DNA of 64,000 bases from Oscillospiraceae bacterium (lineage in GTDB: Bacteria; Bacillota; Clostridia; Oscillospirales; Ruminococcaceae), in contig CABIZB010000009.1 in assembly GCA_902363145.1 (NCBI GenBank), positions 14,707 to 78,706 of the forward strand. The letters run 5' to 3'. Below are positions 10,904 to 18,819 of the stretch, piece by piece. Each line of letters opens with the position of its first letter. The first letter of the stretch is position 1. A program made the translations under genes and the position numbers. The notes beneath the pieces were generated by a model. The model searched no databases. It was given only the letters and a program-made list of their open reading frames with translations, and was not told the DNA's origin.

Positions 10904-10957
10904 TTTAAAACCATCTTTCCAAATCGTAATCAAGCTAAACGTTTATCTTATGGTTTT

Positions 10958-10986
10958 ATTTTAGCACAGGCAATGGCGCTTGTCAA
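10958..10986 (-). promoter_or_regulatory. bioY promoter
   Basis: TTGACA, a 17-bp spacer and TAAAAT on the minus strand. Downstream, near 10936-10945, is the short palindrome TAAACGTTTA. I could not fit a classical BirA box with a 14-16 bp gap, so biotin control is not shown. Confidence 0.65.
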
Positions 10987-11065
10987 CCGTAATTTGATTT
11001 CAAGTGTACAATATTCCCGCTTTTTACATTTTTATAATATTTGCCTTTGGCAAAAGGCAAAAAAA

Positions 11066-11344
11066 TCAGCCCATGTTGGAAAATCTCCCGACCGCCTTGG
11101 TAAAGCTTTCGATGGTCTTGTCGGCGTCGCCATGCTCTATGCCGTCACGGACGCAGTGCTTGATATGACCCTCGAGAACCACCTTTCCGCAGCCGTGAAG
11201 TGCGGACTTGGCTGCGTTTATCTGAGCCGGTATGTCCTCGCATGGAACGTCCTCATCTATCATTCTGTCTATAGCCTGCACCTGTCCGATTATTTTTTGA
11301 GCCTGCGGTGCAGGTTTTCCGAATCCATACACTGTTTCATTCAA
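11066..11344 (-). CDS. CsoR/RcnR-family metal or stress-sensing repressor
   Basis: A 92-residue all-helical DUF156 protein. Family members are tetrameric repressors that lose DNA affinity on binding Cu(I), Ni/Co, persulfide or formaldehyde. The ligand positions of the Cys-His-Cys type are visible: Cys in DVPCEDI near 34 and the pair in EGHIKHCV near residues 60-64. Translation appears to begin at TTG 11344 after AAGGAG, overlapping the ATPase gene by eight bases, since no ATG is available. No copper ATPase or chaperone is adjacent, so the signal cannot be assigned. Confidence 0.85.
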   Translation of the reverse strand: MNETVYGFGKPAPQAQKIIGQVQAIDRMIDEDVPCEDIPAQINAAKSALHGCGKVVLEGHIKHCVRDGIEHGDADKTIESFTKAVGRFSNMG

Positions 11345-11912
11345 ATATCTCCTTTTTCATATGCAGTACGCTTCCGCCGATAAGCTCTGTATCCGTGATG
11401 TCATGGGTAACGGCAATGACCGTTTTCCCGCTGATGTGGCTTATCATTTCGGCTGTTTTTATCCTGTTTTCGCTGTCAATGCCCCTGAAAGGCTCGTCCA
11501 TAAGCAATATACCGCAGCTGCGGCACATGGCACGGACAATGGCTGTCCTGCGCTTCATTCCTCCTGAGAGGACTTCTGCGGGGCGGGTGATATCATCTTC
11601 CGAAAGCCCTGTGGATATGAGCATTTTGCGTATCTCGCAGCCGCTTTTATCCGACACAAGGGCGCAGTTTTCAAGGGCGCTCAACGCTCCGAAGAGCCTG
11701 TCCTCCTGAAACACCATGGAGATGCCGCCTGAGGGCACTTGTGAAATGCTGCCCGAAAAGTCCTCCAGTCCTGCGATAATGCGCAGGAGAGTGGTCTTTC
11801 CGCAGCCCGATTCACCCATTATCCATGAAAATCCGCCGTTTGCAAAGACGGCGGAAAAGTCTTTCAGCACGGCCTTTTCACCGTAGCTTTTGCAGATGTT
11901 ATCGAGCCGCAT
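11337..11912 (-). CDS. Orphan ABC transporter ATP-binding protein
   Basis: A short, 191-residue ATPase resembling the SsuB/TauB group, with Walker A GESGCGKTT near residue 33, signature LSGGMKRR, Walker B ILLMDEPF and a switch His in VTHD. It overlaps the flippase gene by 14 bases and the CsoR-like gene by 8, so the three are translationally coupled. No permease or binding protein is nearby, which leaves its partner unknown. It is shorter than the usual 240-260 residues, mostly at the C-terminus. Confidence 0.83.
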   Translation of the reverse strand: MRLDNICKSYGEKAVLKDFSAVFANGGFSWIMGESGCGKTTLLRIIAGLEDFSGSISQVPSGGISMVFQEDRLFGALSALENCALVSDKSGCEIRKMLISTGLSEDDITRPAEVLSGGMKRRTAIVRAMCRSCGILLMDEPFRGIDSENRIKTAEMISHISGKTVIAVTHDITDTELIGGSVLHMKKEIFE

Positions 11913-13338
11913 TGGGGCGCCTCTTTTTTCCCTTTGAAAGGAACTTGCGGAGGGTCTTTACGATAGCATCAAAGTTATAGATCGTCATTACGACAAAGCC
12001 AAGGATAAGTCCCAGCCAGTAAACGGCGGGCTGCTTTGCCATGATAACGCACATGATTATGATTATGGCGGTGTTAACGATAAGCTTGATATAATCCACA
12101 CGGAAGAAGATTATCTTTCGGGCATCAAATATGCGGACCGCAAAGCAGGCAAAATAGGAAGACGCCGTTGCAATGGCTGCTCCCCACACGCCGAACTTGG
12201 GAATAAGGAGCCAGTTGAGAGCGATGTTCAGGATACCTGCCACAAGTGCTGTTTTGAAGGAGTTCATGGACTTCTTTCTTGTGGTGTAAATGGACGAAAG
12301 GAACTGGCAGAAGCACTGGAATATCATTGCCACGATAAGAATGGGAGTGAACTTATATGCGCTGAAAAAGCTGGTTATTCCGCTGTCGTCGCCCTTGCCT
12401 GTGAGCACAATGGTAAGGGGCTTGCAGAGCATTATAAGACCCGAAGCGGCAATGAACAGCAGCGAGGAATATGCGCCGAACACATTTTCGTAGAACTTGC
12501 CGATATAGCGGCTGTCACGCTCCTCGATAGAGGACATCTGCCACGCCTGATAGAAGATAGTCGTTACCAGCATGAGCAGTGTGGGGAGCTTGTTGCCCAC
12601 GGCGTATATTCCGTTGGTATCCGCATCTATCATGCCCACGATGAACCATCTGTCGGAAGCGGAGGTTATCCACCAGAGAAGATATGTGGGGATAAGGGGG
12701 GCGGAGAATTTAAGCATCTCCCTGATGAGCTTGGGACTGATGAACGACGTATCCAGCGACTTGTTGAGTCCTGCGATAAGGGTAAGCATACAGAGGGAAA
12801 GTCCGTCGGAAATAACGATAGACAGAATATATCCCGTAACGCCAAGCTTGAAGCCAAGCAGAAGAACCAGGTTGCATATTACCTGAGTGAGGACGGAGAA
12901 TATGCCGTCCGCCGCAAAGAGCTTTACATAACCCCTTGCCCTGACGTACTGGGAGGCTATCTGCCTGAAGCATGAGAAATAGCAATAGATATACAGCAGA
13001 AAGCTGTAATCACCTATGGTGTTTATCTTTGACACCAGCGGCGTGAACAGCATAAACACGGTCATTCCGAAAAGCACGCACAGGTTGGCGCAGGTATAAA
13101 CCTTGCGGTGGTCGTACTCGTTATCCATACCGAAGCGGATAACGGCATCGGACATACTGAACGTTACCAGCGGGACGAGGATATTAACAGTCTGATAGAT
13201 AAGGTCAACAGTGGAATACTCGCCCTCGCTCATTACACGGGTATAGAGGGCTACCAGCAGAAATCCCAGCAGCTTTGTACCGAATGAGCCGACAGCAAAA
13301 ACGAGAGTATTTCCGAACAGCTTTTTATATTTATTCAT
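11899..13338 (-). CDS. Polysaccharide flippase-like membrane protein (MATE/MVF superfamily)
   Basis: A 479-residue protein with about 12-14 hydrophobic segments and a Lys/Arg-rich tail, of the Wzx/PST group that flips lipid-linked saccharides across the membrane. GGGAG precedes ATG 13338. It is first in an overlapping group with an ATPase and a CsoR-like regulator, an uncommon partnership. A minus-strand TATAAT lies near 13381. No glycan biosynthesis cluster adjoins it, so the cargo is unknown. Confidence 0.82.
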   Translation of the reverse strand: MNKYKKLFGNTLVFAVGSFGTKLLGFLLVALYTRVMSEGEYSTVDLIYQTVNILVPLVTFSMSDAVIRFGMDNEYDHRKVYTCANLCVLFGMTVFMLFTPLVSKINTIGDYSFLLYIYCYFSCFRQIASQYVRARGYVKLFAADGIFSVLTQVICNLVLLLGFKLGVTGYILSIVISDGLSLCMLTLIAGLNKSLDTSFISPKLIREMLKFSAPLIPTYLLWWITSASDRWFIVGMIDADTNGIYAVGNKLPTLLMLVTTIFYQAWQMSSIEERDSRYIGKFYENVFGAYSSLLFIAASGLIMLCKPLTIVLTGKGDDSGITSFFSAYKFTPILIVAMIFQCFCQFLSSIYTTRKKSMNSFKTALVAGILNIALNWLLIPKFGVWGAAIATASSYFACFAVRIFDARKIIFFRVDYIKLIVNTAIIIIMCVIMAKQPAVYWLGLILGFVVMTIYNFDAIVKTLRKFLSKGKKRRPNAAR

Positions 13339-13439
13339 TGGCGTTCTCCCGAAAATCGTTGTAATTTACATATAGATATATTATATCATACTTTTTTCAA
13401 AAATGGAATAGCCAAACAAAAATTTTAACAGCGATAAAA

Positions 13440-13840
13440 TCGCACAGGTTAAGTGCTTACTAAAAAGTCAGCACAAATAAGAGCAACGAACAATATGACA
13501 AATCCTCACCGCAGAGTTAAGCAAAACAAACAGCAGATACTCGATGTCACCAATAAAATTTGATAACACAAGGTAATGAACACTTTTATAAAATTGCTTA
13601 CCAAATAACCAAAGAAATACAAATAAAAGAACTGAGTGAAACTCAAACCCGTAAACATAGCTATAGAAAAAGGTACAAATAGATGAATGGGGTCCGGTCT
13701 CCGGCGGCAAGCAAAATGTGGGGGGATAAAAAACGGCAGGGAATTGGGGTTCAAGGAAGAGATGAGTGCTTGCCTTTTGCAAGGCATGGAGAACCCCTCA
13801 GAGGGAAGGGGAACGCCGTTTTTTGCCCTTGCTTTAGTTT
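13440..13840. other. Gene-poor block related to 20510-20900
   Basis: I see no convincing gene in 13339-14105. Two stretches match the other gene-poor block: about 13500-13555 (CCGCAGAGTTAAGCAAAAC core; compare 20668-20720) and about 13978-14005 (GTGTCTCCTTTGCAT; compare 20950-20975). Read on the minus strand the first gives a short hydrophobic peptide (EYLLFVLLNSAV against KYLLFVLLSSAV), so both may be remnants of one small membrane-protein gene. Confidence 0.5.
13728..13824 (+). other. Long-range hairpin with nested stems (candidate structured RNA)
   Basis: A perfect 10-bp outer stem (13728-13737 with 13815-13824), with A-run before and T-run after, encloses a perfect 7-bp stem GGGGTTC/GAACCCC (13746-13752 with 13791-13797) and a 6-bp stem TGCCTT/AAGGCA (13771-13776 with 13781-13786). 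The related block at 20816-20900 keeps the outer stem with different bases. Function unknown; strand uncertain. Confidence 0.5.
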
Positions 13841-13842
13841 AA

Positions 13843-13942
13843 TACTAAGCACCAATTAAAAACTATACAAAAAATTGAGCATAATCTTGCGTATATGGAT
13901 TATGCGATGATTTTTTGTCTATAGTTTTATTGGTGATTAGTA
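13843..13942. mobile_element. 100-bp palindromic element, copy A
   Basis: One of four near-identical copies (others at 29685, 33053 and 35391). It starts TACTAAGCACCAAT and ends ATTGGTGATTAGTA, and its two halves pair almost throughout around a TTGCGTATATG centre. It is flanked by TAA on both sides (13840-13842 and 13943-13945), as a 3-bp target duplication would leave. It carries no ORF, so it is a MITE-like non-autonomous element. Confidence 0.85.
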
Positions 13943-14056
13943 TAATTAACCTTTGGTTAATACTTCCCACCCGGTGGTGTCTCCTTTGCATTAGGTACGG
14001 ACATATTAAAATGAAAAGTGAATTTGTGCGAACTTTTTTAATATGCCCCTTAACCC

Positions 14057-14086
14057 AAAAAGACTGCCGGGCTATGGCAGTCTTTT
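14057..14086 (-). terminator. Terminator of the 17646-14106 operon
   Basis: An 11-bp stem (14058-14068 with 14076-14086, core AGACTGCC) followed by a T-run on the minus strand, 20 bases past the last gene of the operon. Confidence 0.8.
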
Positions 14087-14105
14087 GAATATAGTTATGC
14101 TATGA

Positions 14106-15287
14106 TCATTTCACAGCAAATATCTCTCCGTTGCTGAGATATGCTGTTCTCTCTCCCAATGTGAAAATATCCTGTGCATGGATATTCTCAAATGCGGTAC
14201 TGAGTATTTTAAGCTCCCTGCGGCACTTTTCCCTTTTCTTCTCGGAAGCTATCTCGGGAAGCAGGAACTTTACTGTTCCGTCAGTATAAAGCACTCCTAT
14301 GCCGAACAGTCCCCCATACAGCTTTACAGGTGGATTTTCCTTTCCGCAGAGCGTATATTTTGCCACAGTCTCGCACTTTTTATCGGTTATCTTTGTTTTG
14401 ATTATGCCATATCCCTCTTTCAGTCCGCAGAGGTAATATGCAAATCCGCCGAAAACGCACACGTCGTAAATGTCCTCGTATGTTTTTTCAAAGCTGTAGA
14501 AGTCCCCGTCCTCCGAGTGCATAAGGAATGAGCGGTGATCCTCTGTTATAACTGCCGCAAAGGAAGCTTTTCCCAAGGGAAGGCATTTTTTCACCGAGAC
14601 CTCCGCCGCAGAAAATCCGCCGTCGGTATTTTCAGCATCGCATATATCGCTGCCTGTTATCTCGATAAGCGCTCCCAGGCTGACGGTCTTTTCAATCTCC
14701 CCTGAGCTGCCGCAGACGTACATCAGGCAGTCGGAGAAAATGTGAAACTTTCCGTTCATTGAGCAGATATATTCGGGGTCGGTAAGTCCGCAGAAAACAG
14801 GCTCCTTTGATTTATCGGAATAGACCATAACTCCGCCCTTGTCGGTGATGAAGAACATTCCGCTTTCCGACACCTCGGCACCTATTACGCCTGTGGGGCA
14901 GCGGAACTCCTGCACCTGTATATTCTGTGACGCTTCGTCGGTCACTTCCGAGAGCATATATGCACGGCAGTCCTTTTCAGCGCCATATATTACGGCGGCA
15001 GACCTGCGGTCGTTATCCGAGCAGACAAGTCTGGGGGAGCTGTCCGTATCCACACGCACGATTTCCGCAGCCCTGAGCTTTTCTATGGTTTTAGGCTTTG
15101 GTGCATTCTCACGGCTTGCAGGCTTTTCGGGGCTTTTTTTGCTTTTTGTTGCAGGCTGTGCCTTTTGCTGAGCTTTTTTCTGCGTGCCTGAAGTCTGAGC
15201 CGATGTGAGCGCAGCACCGGCAGCACCTGCAGCAGCTCCCGCACCTGCGGCGGCTGTACAAAGAAGAGCGATATCCTTAGCTTTCAT
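14106..15287 (-). CDS. Protein of unknown function, probably membrane-anchored
   Basis: A 393-residue protein I do not recognise. The first 30 residues are Ala/Gly-rich and hydrophobic (a possible anchor), followed by a Lys/Gln/Pro-rich linker to about residue 70 and then some 320 residues of repeating short strands with many Cys and aromatic residues. That pattern could be a beta-propeller, but no repeat motif is clear enough to name. It overlaps the pseudouridine synthase gene by four bases (ATGA), so it is made from the same transcript. It is the last gene before the terminator. Confidence 0.7.
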   Translation of the reverse strand: MKAKDIALLCTAAAGAGAAAGAAGAALTSAQTSGTQKKAQQKAQPATKSKKSPEKPASRENAPKPKTIEKLRAAEIVRVDTDSSPRLVCSDNDRRSAAVIYGAEKDCRAYMLSEVTDEASQNIQVQEFRCPTGVIGAEVSESGMFFITDKGGVMVYSDKSKEPVFCGLTDPEYICSMNGKFHIFSDCLMYVCGSSGEIEKTVSLGALIEITGSDICDAENTDGGFSAAEVSVKKCLPLGKASFAAVITEDHRSFLMHSEDGDFYSFEKTYEDIYDVCVFGGFAYYLCGLKEGYGIIKTKITDKKCETVAKYTLCGKENPPVKLYGGLFGIGVLYTDGTVKFLLPEIASEKKREKCRRELKILSTAFENIHAQDIFTLGERTAYLSNGEIFAVK

Positions 15288-16138
15288 AACATTTCCTTTC
15301 GTATAATTTCAGTCATATCTTCGGGCATATCCGCCGAAACGGTGACATTTTCACCGCTTACGGGGTGTATAAAGCTCATTTTTCCGCAGTGAAGAGCCTG
15401 ACGGGCTATAAGCTTTCGGCTTCCGCCGTACATATCGTCCCCTGCCAGGGGATGGCTTATATGGGAAAGATGCACTCTTATCTGGTGGGTGCGGCCTGTT
15501 TCAAGGCGTATTTCCAGCAGGGTGCAGTTATTCATACATTTAAGAGGCTTTATTACAGTGACTGCATTTTTTCCGTCGGGGCGGACTTCACGCATTATCA
15601 CCGAGCCGTCGGCACGGCCTATGGGCAGGTCTATTCTCTGCGGTTCTGAGACGATTCCCTCGCAGACGGCGTAATACACCTTTTCGGTGACGGTCATATC
15701 CGCTCCCAGCTTGTTTTTGGCGGCAATGCACAGCCCCGATGTGTCCTTATCCAGCCTGTTGACTGCACGAAACGGCATATCCAACTGCGCCGCAAAGACA
15801 TTTTCCAGCGTATCGTCATAATGCCCGTGAGAACGGTGGACTGCCATGCCTGCGGGCTTATTGTATATGATAAGGTCGCTGTCCTCATACACCGTGGGCA
15901 CGGTTAGTTCACGGTTGGGCACAATATCGTTCCCGCTGCCCATGGGGATTTTAAGAAGCACTCTGTCCCCTGCAAATACCTTGTCTATAGTGCGGCAAAG
16001 CTCGCCGTTTCGGGTGATGCCGCCCTCGGTGCGCTTCATTGCGACAATGAGCCGCCGTGAAAAGCCCCGCTTTTTAAGCAGGGCTTCAAGTGTGTTTTCG
16101 CTTTCGCAGATAATTTCCAGCTCTCTGAACTTATCCAA
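15284..16138 (-). CDS. RluA/RluD-family pseudouridine synthase
   Basis: A 284-residue enzyme that isomerises uridine to pseudouridine in rRNA or tRNA. The catalytic motif RLDKDTSGL lies near residue 133, preceded by NKPAGMAVHRS, and HQIRVHLSHISHPLAGD follows near 222. An N-terminal S4-like stretch (about 15-60) fits the RluD subgroup. The start is TTG 16138, ten bases after AAGGAG, overlapping the membrane protein gene by eight bases. The exact target uridine cannot be told. Confidence 0.92.
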   Translation of the reverse strand: MDKFRELEIICESENTLEALLKKRGFSRRLIVAMKRTEGGITRNGELCRTIDKVFAGDRVLLKIPMGSGNDIVPNRELTVPTVYEDSDLIIYNKPAGMAVHRSHGHYDDTLENVFAAQLDMPFRAVNRLDKDTSGLCIAAKNKLGADMTVTEKVYYAVCEGIVSEPQRIDLPIGRADGSVIMREVRPDGKNAVTVIKPLKCMNNCTLLEIRLETGRTHQIRVHLSHISHPLAGDDMYGGSRKLIARQALHCGKMSFIHPVSGENVTVSADMPEDMTEIIRKEML

Positions 16139-16991
16139 CAGGCATATTCTCCTTTTGCTTCTGCTCGTTTTCGATGCTTTCGGGAGTTATCTCCGAATTT
16201 ATCTGCTCGATGCTGTCGTTTATGAACACAGCCGAGGTCATATACAGATAGGGGATAAGCGCCAGCACGGGAAAGCCTGCGATACAGATGACATACCAGC
16301 CTATGAAAGAGGCATAAAGCATCATCATATATGCGTACTTTTTGGAAACTATCTTTTTGCTGAGTTTTATGATATTGTCCGCACCCGCATCGGGATTATC
16401 CGCCAGAAGATAGCCCACGGGGACGTACTGCATTCCCGAAATAAGGAAGAACAGTATAAGTCCGCCGCATACCACTGCACAGCCGACTTTTAAAAGAAAA
16501 GCGCCCGTATCAGACATTTGGTATGTAAGCAGCTTTTTGGTAATTGATATTGTTACCGCCATGCAGGCTGCCGAAATTATTGCGGGGGTGAGCCTGCGCA
16601 TATCGGTTATGACCTTGAGCTTTATAAGGCTCAGGGCATATTCGGTGGAACGGTAGCCCGCAAACACCGATGATACGGGCATCACATTCTTCTCCGCTGC
16701 GTGCCAGTAATACCATCGTATTCCAAGCATAAGTGGGGCGGTGCTGATGTAATATATCAGTATGAGTATTACCGAGCCGATGATAAAATTGGGCGGGAAC
16801 GAATTGAACTTCGGCAGGATACTTCCCGTCTGCAAAGCGCCTGTTATTATGCCAAGCAGCATTATCACCGCATAGAAGAGCAGGAAAAGCCCCATCTGCA
16901 ATAGGGATATGAACGCTACCTCCGCCCAGCACTTGCGGAAAAGCTCGGACGAGCGTTTTTTCAGATCACGAATCCCCGTCATCGTTGCCAT
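16131..16991 (-). CDS. Multi-pass membrane protein, DUF975-like
   Basis: A 286-residue protein with about six hydrophobic segments from residue 25 on and a charged Glu/Gln-rich tail. The pattern resembles DUF975 membrane proteins, whose function is unknown. I chose ATG 16991 (MATMTGIRDLKKRS), which overlaps the upstream phosphatase gene by 26 bases; GGGGAGG lies 12 bases before it. The frame remains open further upstream. It is second in the operon. Confidence 0.65.
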   Translation of the reverse strand: MATMTGIRDLKKRSSELFRKCWAEVAFISLLQMGLFLLFYAVIMLLGIITGALQTGSILPKFNSFPPNFIIGSVILILIYYISTAPLMLGIRWYYWHAAEKNVMPVSSVFAGYRSTEYALSLIKLKVITDMRRLTPAIISAACMAVTISITKKLLTYQMSDTGAFLLKVGCAVVCGGLILFFLISGMQYVPVGYLLADNPDAGADNIIKLSKKIVSKKYAYMMMLYASFIGWYVICIAGFPVLALIPYLYMTSAVFINDSIEQINSEITPESIENEQKQKENMPVG

Positions 16992-17646
16992 AATCGAACA
17001 AAGCCTCCCCGGCGTCGTTATATCCCACAGCCTGATAGCCCGGGATCTTTCCAAGAATTTCAAAGCAGTAGCTCTGCTGCCACATCTGAGCCGTTACCAT
17101 TATCTCGTAGCCGTGACCTACGGGGCAGGCAAATTCCATGGGCTTCATTTTGGGCAGACCAAAGCAGGACATCATATTCATAAGGATACCCGAATGGGTC
17201 ATAACGCCTGCGTGGGTAATGCCCTCGTTCATCATATCAAGGATAATGGCATTAAGTGCTGTATAGCAGCGAACCATCATATTTCTGAGGCTCTCGCCGT
17301 TGGGTGGGGGATTGTCAAGGCCGCCTTTGAGCCATTTCTTGTAGCTGTCAAGATTAACAAGATCCTCGGCTTTTAGACCCTCAAAGATGCCGAAATCCAT
17401 TTCCCTCAGGTCATCTACCTCGGTAAGCTCACGGTCGGGGAAGAGTATCTCCGCCGACTGAACCGCTCTTTCAAGGGGGCTGGTATAGACCTTCTGTACC
17501 TTGGGGTACTCGTGGGTCTCATACAGCTCCTTGAGCTGTGCCTTGCCCGCTTCGGAAAGGGGCAGGTCGGTCTTGCCTATATATATACCTTTTTCGTTTG
17601 CCTCGGTGCGTCCGTGGCGCAGGATACTTATTCTATAGCCTTTCAA
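16966..17646 (-). CDS. Histidine phosphatase (phosphoglycerate mutase) family protein
   Basis: 226 residues with the phosphohistidine motif LRHGRTEAN near residue 9, the second conserved Glu/Arg region in MDFGIFEGL, and the catalytic His in MTHSG near 160. Members include cofactor-dependent mutases and broad phosphatases such as CobC and PhoE, so the substrate is open. The start is TTG 17646, about ten bases after AAAGGA. It is first in a four-gene operon under the 17682-17710 promoter. Confidence 0.85.
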   Translation of the reverse strand: MKGYRISILRHGRTEANEKGIYIGKTDLPLSEAGKAQLKELYETHEYPKVQKVYTSPLERAVQSAEILFPDRELTEVDDLREMDFGIFEGLKAEDLVNLDSYKKWLKGGLDNPPPNGESLRNMMVRCYTALNAIILDMMNEGITHAGVMTHSGILMNMMSCFGLPKMKPMEFACPVGHGYEIMVTAQMWQQSYCFEILGKIPGYQAVGYNDAGEALFDYGNDDGDS

Positions 17647-17681
17647 GTGATTACATTCCTTTCAAAAATGTAGTTATATTT

Positions 17682-17710
17682 ATTATATCACATTACGGTG
17701 AGGATTTCAA
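17682..17710 (-). promoter_or_regulatory. Promoter of the 17646-14106 operon
   Basis: TTGAAA, a 17-bp spacer and TATAAT on the minus strand, 36 bases before the first start codon. It is back-to-back with the 17756 promoter. Confidence 0.7.
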
Positions 17711-17755
17711 CAGGTTATTTAAAAATGGCTGCTGCCCCTAACCCGTTGTCCCCTA

Positions 17756-17784
17756 TTGAACATTTTATAAAAACGTGGTATAAT
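17756..17784 (+). promoter_or_regulatory. Promoter of the CobW-type gene group
   Basis: TTGAAC, a 17-bp spacer and TATAAT, 39 bases before ATG 17823. Confidence 0.7.
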
Positions 17785-17822
17785 AAGCAATAAGCAACCG
17801 AAACATATAAGGAGATGTTATT

Positions 17823-18803
17823 ATGACTGAAATAGATCTTATCACAGGTATCCTCGGCTCGGGAAAAACCACCTTTATCAGGAAATATGCCCGCCACCTT
17901 ATCGACAGCGGCAAGAAGATCGCCATTCTCGAAAATGACTTCGGTGCTGTTAATGTTGATATGATGATACTCCAAGACCTTAAATGCGACAGCTGCCAGC
18001 TGGAAATGATATCGGGCGGCGGCGACCCCGACTGCCACAAGCGCCGTTTCAAGACCCAGCTCATCGCCCTCGGTATGCAGCACTTTGACCGTGTTATAAT
18101 GGAGCCTTCGGGTATTTTTGATATGGATGAGTTCTTTGACACCCTTTATGAGCCGCCTCTTGACAACTGGTTCAGAATAGGCAACATCTTCTCTGTTGTA
18201 GATGCACAGCTGGAGGATACTCTTTCCGACCAGATGGAATATCTGCTCGCTTCCGAGGCTTCCTGCTGTGGAAAGCTGCTTATGAGCAAGGTGAGCACCA
18301 TTCCCGCAGACCAGCTCAGTCAGCGGGAGGAGAGCATCATCGCCCACCTGAACCGCTCCCTTGAATATATCGGCTGCCGCAGGCGCTTTTCCTCCGCCGA
18401 TATGGTAACAAAGGAATGGTATGCTCTTACGGCTGATGATATGAACAAGCTTATGACCTCGGGCTACCGCAGCGAAAGCTATGTGAAGATGTTCAGCCAG
18501 GAGGATATCCGCAGCATGACCCATTATTTCATGCACATAAGGATAAAGGAAGCTTTGCTGCCCCAGGTGATAAAAGGCATTTTCGCAGATGAAAAGTGCG
18601 GACATATCTACCGCATAAAGGGCTTCACCCAGGACGACAAGGGCGGCTGGCTGAAAATAAACGCTCTTTCGGACAAGCTGGAGATCGCCCCCATTGATGA
18701 CGGTCAGACCGTGTTTATCGTAATCGGCGACAACGTTGACCGTGCTCAGGTGGACAAGCACTTTACAGAATACAACACCGACCCCGAATATGTTTCTATA
18801 TAA
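17823..18803 (+). CDS. CobW/G3E-type GTPase
   Basis: A 326-residue P-loop GTPase of the COG0523 group, which helps insert or handle metals. Walker A GILGSGKTT begins near residue 9, NDFGAVNVD is the switch region, and MEPSG near residue 98 is the usual EPSG block. Odd point: the metal-binding CxCC motif of the family is absent; in its place stand CDSC and then GGGDPDC. The metal role is therefore uncertain. GGAG precedes ATG 17823, and the next gene follows after 16 bases. Confidence 0.83.
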   Translation: MTEIDLITGILGSGKTTFIRKYARHLIDSGKKIAILENDFGAVNVDMMILQDLKCDSCQLEMISGGGDPDCHKRRFKTQLIALGMQHFDRVIMEPSGIFDMDEFFDTLYEPPLDNWFRIGNIFSVVDAQLEDTLSDQMEYLLASEASCCGKLLMSKVSTIPADQLSQREESIIAHLNRSLEYIGCRRRFSSADMVTKEWYALTADDMNKLMTSGYRSESYVKMFSQEDIRSMTHYFMHIRIKEALLPQVIKGIFADEKCGHIYRIKGFTQDDKGGWLKINALSDKLEIAPIDDGQTVFIVIGDNVDRAQVDKHFTEYNTDPEYVSI

Positions 18804-18819
18804 GTAAAGGAATGATTAT

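Noticed and set aside
10920..10990. BirA operator at the bioY promoter
   Set aside because: Only a short TAAACGTTTA palindrome is present; the spaced half-sites of a BirA box are not seen.
11035..11066. Terminator for the CsoR-like operon at TGCCTTTGGCAAAAGGCA
   Set aside because: The stem is short and the T-run lies on the wrong side for the minus-strand transcript.
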